From Microaerobacter geothermalis (GTDB taxonomy: Bacteria > Bacillota > Bacilli > DSM-22679), in contig NZ_JAKIHL010000003.1 in the NCBI RefSeq assembly GCF_021608135.1, forward strand, positions 62,001 through 126,000: a stretch of 64,000 nt of DNA, given 5' to 3'. A model generated the notes under the pieces. The model did no database searches. It saw only the letters and a list, made by a program, of their open reading frames with translations, and was not told where the DNA came from. Positions 28,904 to 36,572 of the stretch are shown one piece after another. The stretch's first letter is position 1; each line of letters begins with the position of its first letter. Position numbers and translations under genes: made by a program.

Positions 28904-29440
28904 GTGGATCAGGAACTGTATCAAATAATAGAACAAGCAAAAAGGGGAGACAAGAAATCCTTTGAACAACTCATATCCGTATATAAAGGGAAAGTGTTCC
29001 GGCATGCCTATGCAATGCTGGGCGATTGGATGGAAGCGGAAGACGTCTCTCAGGAAGCCTTTATAAAAGCGTATGTTGCCCTGTCCAAATTACAAAGTGC
29101 ATATGCCTTTTCTTCGTGGTTGGCACAAATTGTCTCCCATTTATGCCATAATCGTTTATCAAAAAAAGAGAAGGAAAAAATTAACATCTGGAAAAATGTG
29201 ATTGACCTTCAGCAAAGATTAACAGATTCCAACAGAGCCATGGAACAGAAACAGTTGCAGATGAACATTGAAGAGGCAATGCAAAAGCTTTCATCGGAAC
29301 AGCGTGAAGCCATTGTTTTAAGAGATATCCAAGGGTTTAGCTATGAGGAAATGGCTAACATTTTGAAAATTCCCGTTGGGACTGTTAAATCACGGATTCA
29401 TGCAGCTCGCCTTGTAATGCGAGAAGAACTTGCGAAATAG
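28904..29440 (+). CDS. ECF-type RNA polymerase sigma factor
   Basis: 178 residues from GTG with GGGGGTTGAG upstream. Region 2 (FEQLISVYKGKVFRHAYAMLGDWMEAEDVSQEAF) and region 4 (LSSEQREAIVLRDIQGFSYEEMANILKIPVGTVKSRIH) are clear, without sigma-70 regions 1 and 3. The next gene, 14 bases on, is a zinc-containing anti-sigma factor, the usual pairing. The genes that follow act on membrane lipids, so an envelope-stress regulon with autoregulation is likely. Confidence 0.93.
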   Translation: MDQELYQIIEQAKRGDKKSFEQLISVYKGKVFRHAYAMLGDWMEAEDVSQEAFIKAYVALSKLQSAYAFSSWLAQIVSHLCHNRLSKKEKEKINIWKNVIDLQQRLTDSNRAMEQKQLQMNIEEAMQKLSSEQREAIVLRDIQGFSYEEMANILKIPVGTVKSRIHAARLVMREELAK

Positions 29441-29454
29441 AGGGGTGAAAAATA

Positions 29455-29943
29455 ATGGAACATGTCAAAGAGCTGATTTCCGCTTATATCGATCATGAAT
29501 TATCTGATTCGGAACGCCTGTTGGTTGAAAATCACTTAACCACTTGCAAAGAATGCCAAAGTTTGGCAAAAGAATTGTCTCTAATGAGTCAACAGATTAC
29601 AAACTACTATCAATCGGTAGATGTTCCCGATGATTTTGAACAAAAGGTCTTCGCTGATCTGAACGGTTTAGCATCAGATCAAATATCAGACAACAAGACA
29701 TTAAAGTGGATTGCCATTTTTGCTTCCGTATTGCTATTGGTCGTTTTTTTGGCTTCATTTTCCCCTATAGTGCTTATGATCGTTGGACTGGCATCATCCT
29801 TCTTCACAATTATGTATAGTTTGATACGGATTATCCCGCTGATAATTACCCAGATTCCATACTTAACAGGAGGAAGTATGATGCTTGCCTTTTTCGTAAT
29901 GTTGCTTTCGGTTTGGTCACTCCGTCACTTATTAGTCAGATAA
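29455..29943 (+). CDS. Anti-sigma factor with zf-HC2 domain
   Basis: 162 residues. The N-terminal cytoplasmic zinc-binding domain has the pattern H-x3-C-x2-C (NHLTTCKECQ at about residues 25-34), typical of ZAS anti-sigma factors. Two or three membrane helices follow (about 78-98, 103-125 and 135-155). It holds the neighbouring ECF sigma factor inactive until an envelope signal arrives. Confidence 0.9.
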   Translation: MEHVKELISAYIDHELSDSERLLVENHLTTCKECQSLAKELSLMSQQITNYYQSVDVPDDFEQKVFADLNGLASDQISDNKTLKWIAIFASVLLLVVFLASFSPIVLMIVGLASSFFTIMYSLIRIIPLIITQIPYLTGGSMMLAFFVMLLSVWSLRHLLVR

Positions 29944-29968
29944 GCATTGGAATAGGAGGTTTTTAGGG

Positions 29969-30808
29969 GTGGAAAATATAACAAAAAAATGGATATCTTT
30001 TTTTGCAGTCATGATTTTCCTCCTAGTGTTGACTGTACCTGCCTTTGCAGAAGGAGCAAACCGTTTTGAAAGGCAGGACACCGTTATCCCTAAGGAACAA
30101 ATTGCAGATAATGTGGTTGTCATAGGTGGAAATGCAACGATCTATGGTTCCGTTCGCGATGCTGTCATTGTGATTGATGGGAATTTGAGCATTAAAGACT
30201 CTGCTCGGATCATGGGTTTGGTTTTGGTTGTTGGTGGGAAAATTGTACAGGAACCAGGAGCTCAAGTGACGGATAACGTATTAAATATCACATTTAATGA
30301 TACAGTTGTGAATAGCTTGCTTATTGGAGGAGCCCTTCTCATTGGAGTTTGGCTTCTGAGGATTGCCTTCAGTTTCATCTTGGTTATTCTGCCGTTGCTG
30401 ACGATGCTCATCATGAAGGATAAGTTAACCCCATTTGAAGGGATGGTTCGCCAATCACCATTAAGATTGGTGGTTGTTGGTATGATAACCAGTTTATTAT
30501 TGATTTCCCTTGGAATATTACTATCGATCACGATCATTGGTTTACCATTTGTTTTGATTCTGATGGTAATTTCATTTTTGTTTTTCATGATAGGATTGGC
30601 CGTTGTCAGCCAGATCATCAGCAATCAATTACCGGGAAGTGCCGATTGGCCTAAATGGCTTCAAGTCGGTTTTGGAGCCGTTGTCATCACTTCGGGCATT
30701 AATATTCCATTAATTGGGGGATTATTTCTTTTAAGTCTGATTTGGCTTTCCTTGGGAATCATGACTTTATGGATTTGGGAGAAGAGAAAGAGTCGCAGGA
30801 AAAGGTAA
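29969..30808 (+). CDS. Bactofilin-like polymer-forming membrane protein
   Basis: 279 residues from GTG with AGGAGG upstream. A cleavable or uncleaved N-terminal hydrophobic segment ends near PAFAEG (residue 27). Residues about 38-110 form short beta-rich repeats (NVVVIGGNATIYGSV, AVIVIDGNLSIKDSA, LVLVVGGKIV) like a bactofilin/polymer-forming domain, here extracytoplasmic. Four or five membrane helices fill the rest, ending in a basic tail. Third gene of the sigma operon. Confidence 0.75.
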   Translation: MENITKKWISFFAVMIFLLVLTVPAFAEGANRFERQDTVIPKEQIADNVVVIGGNATIYGSVRDAVIVIDGNLSIKDSARIMGLVLVVGGKIVQEPGAQVTDNVLNITFNDTVVNSLLIGGALLIGVWLLRIAFSFILVILPLLTMLIMKDKLTPFEGMVRQSPLRLVVVGMITSLLLISLGILLSITIIGLPFVLILMVISFLFFMIGLAVVSQIISNQLPGSADWPKWLQVGFGAVVITSGINIPLIGGLFLLSLIWLSLGIMTLWIWEKRKSRRKR

Positions 30809-30837
30809 TTTCCTTATGAATAAAAGGAGGCGGAAAA

Positions 30838-31461
30838 TTGCTTCAGAATTTAATCCTCCAATTTGTTTCGGATTACGGATATTTAGGGATTTTTGCTTTG
30901 CTCGCCTTTGGAGTGATAGGTCTGCCGATACCAGATGAATTATTGATGACATTTGCAGGTTTTCTGGTTTCCCAAGGGAAACTGAATTATTCCCTTACGG
31001 TATTGACAGCCTTTTTAGGAAGCATTTCCGGTATGTCATTCAGTTTTTTTATCGGTTATCGTTTTGGACTTCCCCTTTTAACGAAATATGGGCAAAAAAT
31101 TCGTATCACAGCAGAAAGATTGGATAAAACAAAGCATTGGGTTCAGCGTTTCGGGAAATTCACGGTTACAATCGGTTATTTTATTCCTGGGATGAGATAT
31201 TTTACCGCCTATTTAGCAGGAATTGGAAAATGGCACTACCACACTTTTCTTTTCTATTCATTTGTAGGCGGGCTTTTCTGGGTTTTTACATTTGTCACTG
31301 TTGGCATGAAATTAGGAGAACATTGGTTTGTTATTTTAACAGTGCTGCATAAATATATGTGGATCATCATTTTCATCCTCTTGCTTGGATCTGTTTCTTG
31401 GTTATGTGGAAAGAATCGAAATAAAGGCAAGAGCAACAATAAGAATAAACAGATGTTCTGA
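30838..31461 (+). CDS. DedA family membrane protein
   Basis: 207 residues from a TTG with AAAGGAGGCGG upstream. The DedA (VTT) signature is seen in FGVIGLPIPDELLM at the N-terminus, FIGYRFG and the GYFIPGMRYFTAYLAGIG segment. Recent work identifies DedA proteins as undecaprenyl-phosphate or phospholipid translocases. It is followed 25 bases later by a second DedA fused to PAP2. Confidence 0.9.
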   Translation: MLQNLILQFVSDYGYLGIFALLAFGVIGLPIPDELLMTFAGFLVSQGKLNYSLTVLTAFLGSISGMSFSFFIGYRFGLPLLTKYGQKIRITAERLDKTKHWVQRFGKFTVTIGYFIPGMRYFTAYLAGIGKWHYHTFLFYSFVGGLFWVFTFVTVGMKLGEHWFVILTVLHKYMWIIIFILLLGSVSWLCGKNRNKGKSNNKNKQMF

Positions 31462-31486
31462 CAGTCAATGAATAGGAGGATTTAAT

Positions 31487-32752
31487 TTGGAGTTTATTAC
31501 CACATGGGTTGATCAATACGGGTATTATGTATTATTTTTTGCCCTAATGTTAGAATTGATCGCTTTACCGCTTCCTGGAGAAGTCCTCATGAGTTATACT
31601 GGCTTTTTAGTGTTTCAAGGAAAATTAAATTGGATGGAAAGTGTGTTAATGGCGGGGATGGGAAGCATCATTGGCATGACGATTTCCTATTGGATTGGTT
31701 ATAAATTGGGAGCCCCGTTTTTTTACAAATACGGACCCCGCTTTCATATGGGGCCGGATCGATTTGATAAAACATCCAGATGGTTTGGTAAATACGGAAA
31801 CAAGCTGCTGATTGTGGCCTACTTTATTCCGGGGATCAGGCACATTACCGGCTATTTTTCAGGGACCACACGGATTTCCTACCCTAGATATGCACTTTAT
31901 GCCTATCTTGGTGCATTTATCTGGGTAAGCACTTTTATTTCATTAGGCAAAATATTGGGTCCCCAATGGGAACAGTTCCACAGTTCAGTGAAAAAGTACT
32001 TGATCATCGGAAGCATAATTGTCGGGATCATTTTGACCATATACTATCTCTATCGAAATTATAAGAAACAAATAAATGACGCTTTATTCACTGCATTGAA
32101 CAGAGCAATTCAAATTTTTCACTCTCTTGGACGGGTTAGAGTATTGATTACGGGAGTAGGGGTTATTTTTTTGATCTTTTTCATCCTGATGATCGGATTA
32201 ATCCAGGACTATCTGAGCAATGAATTTGAACTGTTTGACAAAATTGTGATGCTGTTGGTTCAATTAATCTTTCAACAGGAATGGTCTCCATGGATGAAGT
32301 TATTTGGTGCTTTATCCTCTATAAAAGTGCTGCTTCCCATAATTTTTATTACCTGGGTTTGGATTTTGATCAAAGGGAGAGACAAAATCCTTGAAACATT
32401 GTTTTTACTAATCGCAATTGTCGGAGGAGAAATTTTGGAAGAAGGTCTGAGATTGATTTTTCACAATACTTTTCCCAGTGAGCAGTCTCTCATCTCAATT
32501 GTCGTCTATGGTTTTGCAGGATTTCTGATTGTTCGCCATGTGGAGAAAATTTGGATACGGACCATCATGTTTTCAACTGTTTTCATGATTCCAATACTTA
32601 TTGGATTAAACCTTCTGTTTTTTCAAGTTCAGAATCCCAGTGATATTGTCGCAGGATATGTGTTTGGCGGGGTTTGGCTGACGCTAAATATGGTGCTGTT
32701 AGAGGTTTTTCGCTTATTGCGAGGCCTTCAAACAAAAGAATCGGTTGATTGA
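31487..32752 (+). CDS. DedA-PAP2 fusion protein with degenerate PAP2 motifs
   Basis: 421 residues from a TTG after GGAGG. Residues 1-200 are a DedA domain (LIALPLPGEVLMSYTG, SYWIGYKLG, AYFIPGIRHITGYFSG). Residues about 215-410 have the helix pattern of a PAP2 phosphatase but the three catalytic motifs are eroded: FHNTFPSEQS replaces RP..PSGH-like residues and FFQVQNPSDIVAG lacks the Arg and His of SRxxxxxHxxxD. The PAP2 half is probably non-catalytic and may bind lipid or a partner. Confidence 0.85.
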   Translation: MEFITTWVDQYGYYVLFFALMLELIALPLPGEVLMSYTGFLVFQGKLNWMESVLMAGMGSIIGMTISYWIGYKLGAPFFYKYGPRFHMGPDRFDKTSRWFGKYGNKLLIVAYFIPGIRHITGYFSGTTRISYPRYALYAYLGAFIWVSTFISLGKILGPQWEQFHSSVKKYLIIGSIIVGIILTIYYLYRNYKKQINDALFTALNRAIQIFHSLGRVRVLITGVGVIFLIFFILMIGLIQDYLSNEFELFDKIVMLLVQLIFQQEWSPWMKLFGALSSIKVLLPIIFITWVWILIKGRDKILETLFLLIAIVGGEILEEGLRLIFHNTFPSEQSLISIVVYGFAGFLIVRHVEKIWIRTIMFSTVFMIPILIGLNLLFFQVQNPSDIVAGYVFGGVWLTLNMVLLEVFRLLRGLQTKESVD

Positions 32753-32777
32753 ATAAAAATCTAAAGGGGAAATGGTA

Positions 32778-33347
32778 ATGTTAAGTGAATGGGCAACTTT
32801 TTTTCTGTCATGGGGGGGATTAGGACTGGCCATCATTTCTTTTGCAGAAGCCTCATTTTTCCCAATACCCCCGGATTTGCTGCTGATTCCTTTAGCGATT
32901 GCTGCTCCAGAAAAAGCAATCTGGTATGGGTTTATCACTACCCTGTTTTCCTCACTAGGAGCAATTTTAGGATATTATTTGGGGACTCACTTTGGGAGGC
33001 CGCTTCTTTCTCGCTTTGCCAAACCGACAACCATCTCCAGGGTAGAGAAGATGTTTCGCCAATATGGGGCCTTGGCTGTTGCCATCGCCGGCTTTACACC
33101 AATTCCGTACAAAGTGTTTACCATCGCCGGAGGTATATTTCGAGTTTCTCCTTTTTCTTTGCTCATTGGTTCGGTCGCTGGGAGAGGATTGCGATTTTTC
33201 GGGGAAGCCATTATCATTTTAATTTTAGGTTCAAAAGCCGAATCCTTTATTAACCGGTATGCGGGTGTTGGGACAATTATTATCGCTGTCGCATTGATTT
33301 TGTTATATATATTCATAAGAAGAAAATCTATTGGATGGAGATTATGA
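32778..33347 (+). CDS. YqaA-like SNARE-associated/VTT membrane protein
   Basis: 189 residues from ATG 32778, chosen for spacing to AAAGGGG; ATG 32772 is too close. A third DedA-superfamily member (SFAEASFFPIPPDLLLIPLA, GYYLGTHFGRPLLSRF, AGFTPIPYKVFTIAGGIF), with about five helices. Such proteins are grouped with DedA lipid translocases. It lies in the same unit as its neighbours. Confidence 0.88.
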   Translation: MLSEWATFFLSWGGLGLAIISFAEASFFPIPPDLLLIPLAIAAPEKAIWYGFITTLFSSLGAILGYYLGTHFGRPLLSRFAKPTTISRVEKMFRQYGALAVAIAGFTPIPYKVFTIAGGIFRVSPFSLLIGSVAGRGLRFFGEAIIILILGSKAESFINRYAGVGTIIIAVALILLYIFIRRKSIGWRL

Positions 33348-33363
33348 AGGGAGGAATGAAGGG

Positions 33364-34023
33364 GTGAGTGATAGGCTGGGAAAGTTAAGCTCTCATTTGA
33401 CCTGGGGAATCTTTGTCGGCGTTCTTTGGCTTCTTTTGTTTGCAAAATTGGTTGAAGATTTGTTATTTCAAGAGTTGAGGCAATTTGACAGCCTTGTGAC
33501 AAGTGTTGTACAGAATTTTACAAGTCCAATAATGACAAAGATAGCGATAATAATCACCAATGTAGGTTCTGCCTGGACGGAAATCAGTCTGTTTTTGATT
33601 GTGGGGGGTTATTTATTTTTTCGCCGGAAATTCGTTAGGGAAATTGTTATTTTATTCAGCAGCTTGGCAGGAGGATGGCTGCTGAATGAGGCGTTGAAAG
33701 CCATTTTCCATCGGGCACGTCCGGACATTCAACATTTGGTTGAAGTGGGAGGATATAGTTTTCCCAGCGGGCATGCCATGGTTTCCATGACTTTTTATGG
33801 AATGCTGGGTTACTTGTTTTGGTTTCATCTCCGCAGAAAAAACAGACCTTCATGGTATGTTGCTGTATTAACATCCTTGCTTATCTTCTTTATTGGTATA
33901 AGCAGAATTTATCTTGGCGTTCATTTCCCCAGCGATGTGATTGCCGGTTTTTCAGCAGGCGGCGTATGGTTAACGGCTAATATCATTGGATTTCACAAGA
34001 TTTCAAGCCTCAGGCAAGGATAG
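33364..34023 (+). CDS. PAP2 family phosphatase (undecaprenyl-diphosphatase type)
   Basis: 219 residues from GTG 33364, with GGGAGG at suitable spacing; this start also avoids overlap with the previous gene. All three motifs are intact: KAIFHRARP, FPSGHAM and GISRIYLGVHFPSDV. It probably dephosphorylates undecaprenyl diphosphate or phosphatidylglycerophosphate on the outer face. It ends the envelope module of sigma factor, DedA and PAP2 genes and is the only complete PAP2 enzyme in the window. Confidence 0.92.
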   Translation: MSDRLGKLSSHLTWGIFVGVLWLLLFAKLVEDLLFQELRQFDSLVTSVVQNFTSPIMTKIAIIITNVGSAWTEISLFLIVGGYLFFRRKFVREIVILFSSLAGGWLLNEALKAIFHRARPDIQHLVEVGGYSFPSGHAMVSMTFYGMLGYLFWFHLRRKNRPSWYVAVLTSLLIFFIGISRIYLGVHFPSDVIAGFSAGGVWLTANIIGFHKISSLRQG

Positions 34024-34107
34024 CATAAGAATTAGGAGAAGAGATTAAGAAGGAATTTGTATGGATGGGTCTAAGAATTTATTACAGACATAATTCTTAG
34101 TTTCGTT

Positions 34108-34320
34108 TCTATAGATCTGGAATTAAAGATTTACACGTCCGCTAGTCGAGTTCGTCAGGAAGTAATTCAGGTCCGCTTCAAGTCTAAAGAACGGAGCCCT
34201 CAAAAACATCTGGGTATTTCAAAGGTGGAGTCAGTTTGAGGGCTAATTCCCGTTCTTTAGCCCCTTCGCTTAGAACGAACTCGAAGGCTGTCCGTATAAA
34301 TTCTTTAATTCCGTCTATAT
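34108..34320 (+). repeat. 215-bp palindromic repeat, copy A
   Basis: First near-complete copy. It begins TCTATAGA and ends TCTATA, and its ends form imperfect inverted repeats of about 47 bases (GGAATTAAAG...GTCGAGTTCG against CGAACTCGAAGG...TTTAATTCC). An inner pair (CTAAAGAACGG...CCCTCAAA against TTTGAGGG...CCGTTCTTTAG) surrounds AACATCTGGGTATTTC. It occupies most of the 444-base gap 34024-34467, whose remaining part shows no gene. Confidence 0.9.
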
Positions 34321-34467
34321 GAGTAACTTTGGGAGAGAATGAGGGACAACACCCCTTATCATCGGGTTGATTGAGGGAATTTCCGACAGCCTGGTTAGCT
34401 TGTTGAAATTGGCTGCCGGTTAAACGATTTTCATCTTTTTAAGAAGGATGTAAAATGAGGGTAAACG

Positions 34468-35412
34468 ATGGAGAGCGATCGTGGGGTGGAACTTGTGGAT
34501 AATCTAACTCATGGGCTGCTTGGTTATACCGTATTTGCTGCGGCCAAAAAGGATAAATGGACAGAGGAAACAAAAAAGGCAATTTTCTGGGGAAGCATTT
34601 TGGGGGCAGAGGCTCCGGACATCGATGTCATCTCAGGATGGTTCGGGGATATTCCCAGTCTGCTGTGGCACCGCAGCTGGACCCATTCCATTCTCGGTTC
34701 ATTTGTCATGGCTGGTTTGGTGATGGGACTTGTTCTTATATTTAATCGAAGGGCTGACAAGAAAACCTTGTATCTTTACTCATGGGCGGGTGTGCTGACA
34801 CACATCATCAGCGATGCCCTTACTTCCTGGGGAACCCAGCTGCTTCTTCCCTTTTCCGACTTAAGAATATCTCTAAACGCATGGTTTATTATCGATTTGT
34901 TCATCTTGGTTTTATTGTTAAGCGGACTTTTCCTGAAAAAATTTTGGAATCGGGAAAGGGTATTTCGTTTCATTGGCACGGTGCTAACCGGATATATGGT
35001 TTTGCAGCTTCTTCTTTCATCCTATGCTTCTATGATTGCAAAGGAAGTCCATCCAAATGCAAAAGATATTGCCGTCATGCCGAACTGGCTTTTCGGCACC
35101 TATAAGGAAGTTGTGAACACCGGGGATCAGGTGGATGTTTATCTTTTTTCCTTATGGAACAAGAAGGAGATTTTACAAAGCTCCCTTGCTTCCCAGGATA
35201 ACGAAGCGGTTCAAAAGGCTTTAACCACTGAGAGTGCTCAGGCTATTCTTACTTTTGCCAAAAACCGTTATTTCGTTACACAGGTAGAGGAAGACGATGA
35301 CATATATGTCATTACCATCTTTGATCCCCGCTTCTTTGGCAGGGGAGAATACTTTGTCAAGGCGACGGTTAAGATGGACAAGGAGCTGAATGTGATTGAG
35401 GAATCGTTATAA
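34468..35412 (+). CDS. YdjM/DUF457 family membrane-bound metal-dependent hydrolase
   Basis: 314 residues from ATG 34468; a GTG at 34495 giving MDNLTHGLLGYT is also possible. His and Asp residues of the family are visible in NLTHGLLGY, GAEAPDIDVISG, LWHRSWTHSILGS and GVLTHIISDALTSWG. Three or four membrane helices lie in the first 190 residues, followed by an extracytoplasmic C-terminal part. The E. coli homologue is LexA-regulated, and its biochemical role is not established. Confidence 0.88.
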   Translation: MESDRGVELVDNLTHGLLGYTVFAAAKKDKWTEETKKAIFWGSILGAEAPDIDVISGWFGDIPSLLWHRSWTHSILGSFVMAGLVMGLVLIFNRRADKKTLYLYSWAGVLTHIISDALTSWGTQLLLPFSDLRISLNAWFIIDLFILVLLLSGLFLKKFWNRERVFRFIGTVLTGYMVLQLLLSSYASMIAKEVHPNAKDIAVMPNWLFGTYKEVVNTGDQVDVYLFSLWNKKEILQSSLASQDNEAVQKALTTESAQAILTFAKNRYFVTQVEEDDDIYVITIFDPRFFGRGEYFVKATVKMDKELNVIEESL

Positions 35413-35423
35413 ATAATTGAAGG

Positions 35424-35470
35424 AAAAGACCTGATGAGGGACTTCATGTTTCCCATGTCGGGTCTTTTTT
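35424..35470 (+). terminator. Terminator after the YdjM-like gene
   Basis: AAAAGACC pairs with GGGTCTTTTT around an imperfect inner stem; a run of eight T follows. Confidence 0.75.
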
Positions 35471-35651
35471 TTCTTCACTGGTTTTTGACAAAATCGACAG
35501 TTTCATGACAAAAGTTTGCATTTCACAAATTTAAGATAAAAATGATTTACAATAAGTAACGTAATTAATGTAATAACTATTTTTATATAATAAATAATTC
35601 AATGAATTCCATAATCTATAGGTGGCATTTATGAAAGAGAGGAGAGAGATA

Positions 35652-36554
35652 ATGAAGTTAGGAAAGTTGTTGCATCAATCAAAAGTACTTTTTTTGGCAG
35701 CAACATCCTTGGTCTTATTAGCAGGATGCGGGAGATCTCAATATGTGGTACTGGATCCTGCAGGGCCGGTTGCCCAAAAACAGTATGATCTGATCATTCT
35801 TTCAGTGATTCTTTTAGCGGTTTTCATTATTCCCGTCTTAATTTTTTTCGCCTATGTTGTTTTTCGTTATCGCGACAAACCGGGAAATAGGGCTATGTTT
35901 AAGCCGGAATGGGATGATAATAAAACTCTTGAAGTGATCTGGTGGAGCATCCCGATACTTGTCATTGGTATTTTGAGTTTTTTCACCGTCCGGGATACCT
36001 TTGCCCTTTCTGAGCCTCCTTCAAAAGAGGGTAAACCCATGACAATACAGGTAACATCACTGGATTGGAAGTGGCTGTTTTTGTATCCCGAACAGGGTAT
36101 TGCGACTGTGAACTACGTTAAGATTCCCACGAACACAGCCGTAAATTTTGAACTAACCACAGATGCTCCCATCAACTCGTTTTGGGTTCCTCAATTAGGG
36201 GGTCAGAAATATACGCTGCCCGGAAAAGTACTGAACCTTTGGCTGCAAGCTGATAAAGAAGGTTCATATTACGGAACGGCTAATAACTTCTCCGGTGAAG
36301 GATTTACGGAAATGAAATTTCAAGTGATCGCTGAACCAAAACAAAGGTTCGACAAATGGATAGAACAGATCAAGGAGACTTCGCCTGAGTTAACCCTGAA
36401 GGATTATGCCGTACTTCGCAAGCCAGGTCTTGTTGAAAAGCAACAGTATTCATCCTTTCCACCTAATCTGTTCAACGATATCCTCGATAAAAACGGCGGC
36501 CAATATTATAAAAGCATTCAAACGAAAGAACAGACAAGCATCCGACAGAACTGA
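35652..36554 (+). CDS. qoxA: Quinol oxidase aa3 subunit II
   Basis: 300 residues from ATG 35652 with GAGGAGAGAG upstream; the frame is open to 35622 without a better start. A lipoprotein signal ends in LLAGCG. Two membrane helices (about 45-70 and 85-105) precede the cupredoxin domain. The CuA cysteines and histidine are missing (NSFWVPQLGGQKYTLPG), which makes it a quinol rather than cytochrome c oxidase. First gene of qoxABCD. Confidence 0.94.
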   Translation: MKLGKLLHQSKVLFLAATSLVLLAGCGRSQYVVLDPAGPVAQKQYDLIILSVILLAVFIIPVLIFFAYVVFRYRDKPGNRAMFKPEWDDNKTLEVIWWSIPILVIGILSFFTVRDTFALSEPPSKEGKPMTIQVTSLDWKWLFLYPEQGIATVNYVKIPTNTAVNFELTTDAPINSFWVPQLGGQKYTLPGKVLNLWLQADKEGSYYGTANNFSGEGFTEMKFQVIAEPKQRFDKWIEQIKETSPELTLKDYAVLRKPGLVEKQQYSSFPPNLFNDILDKNGGQYYKSIQTKEQTSIRQN

Positions 36555-36572
36555 CGAGAGGAGGAATGAAGT

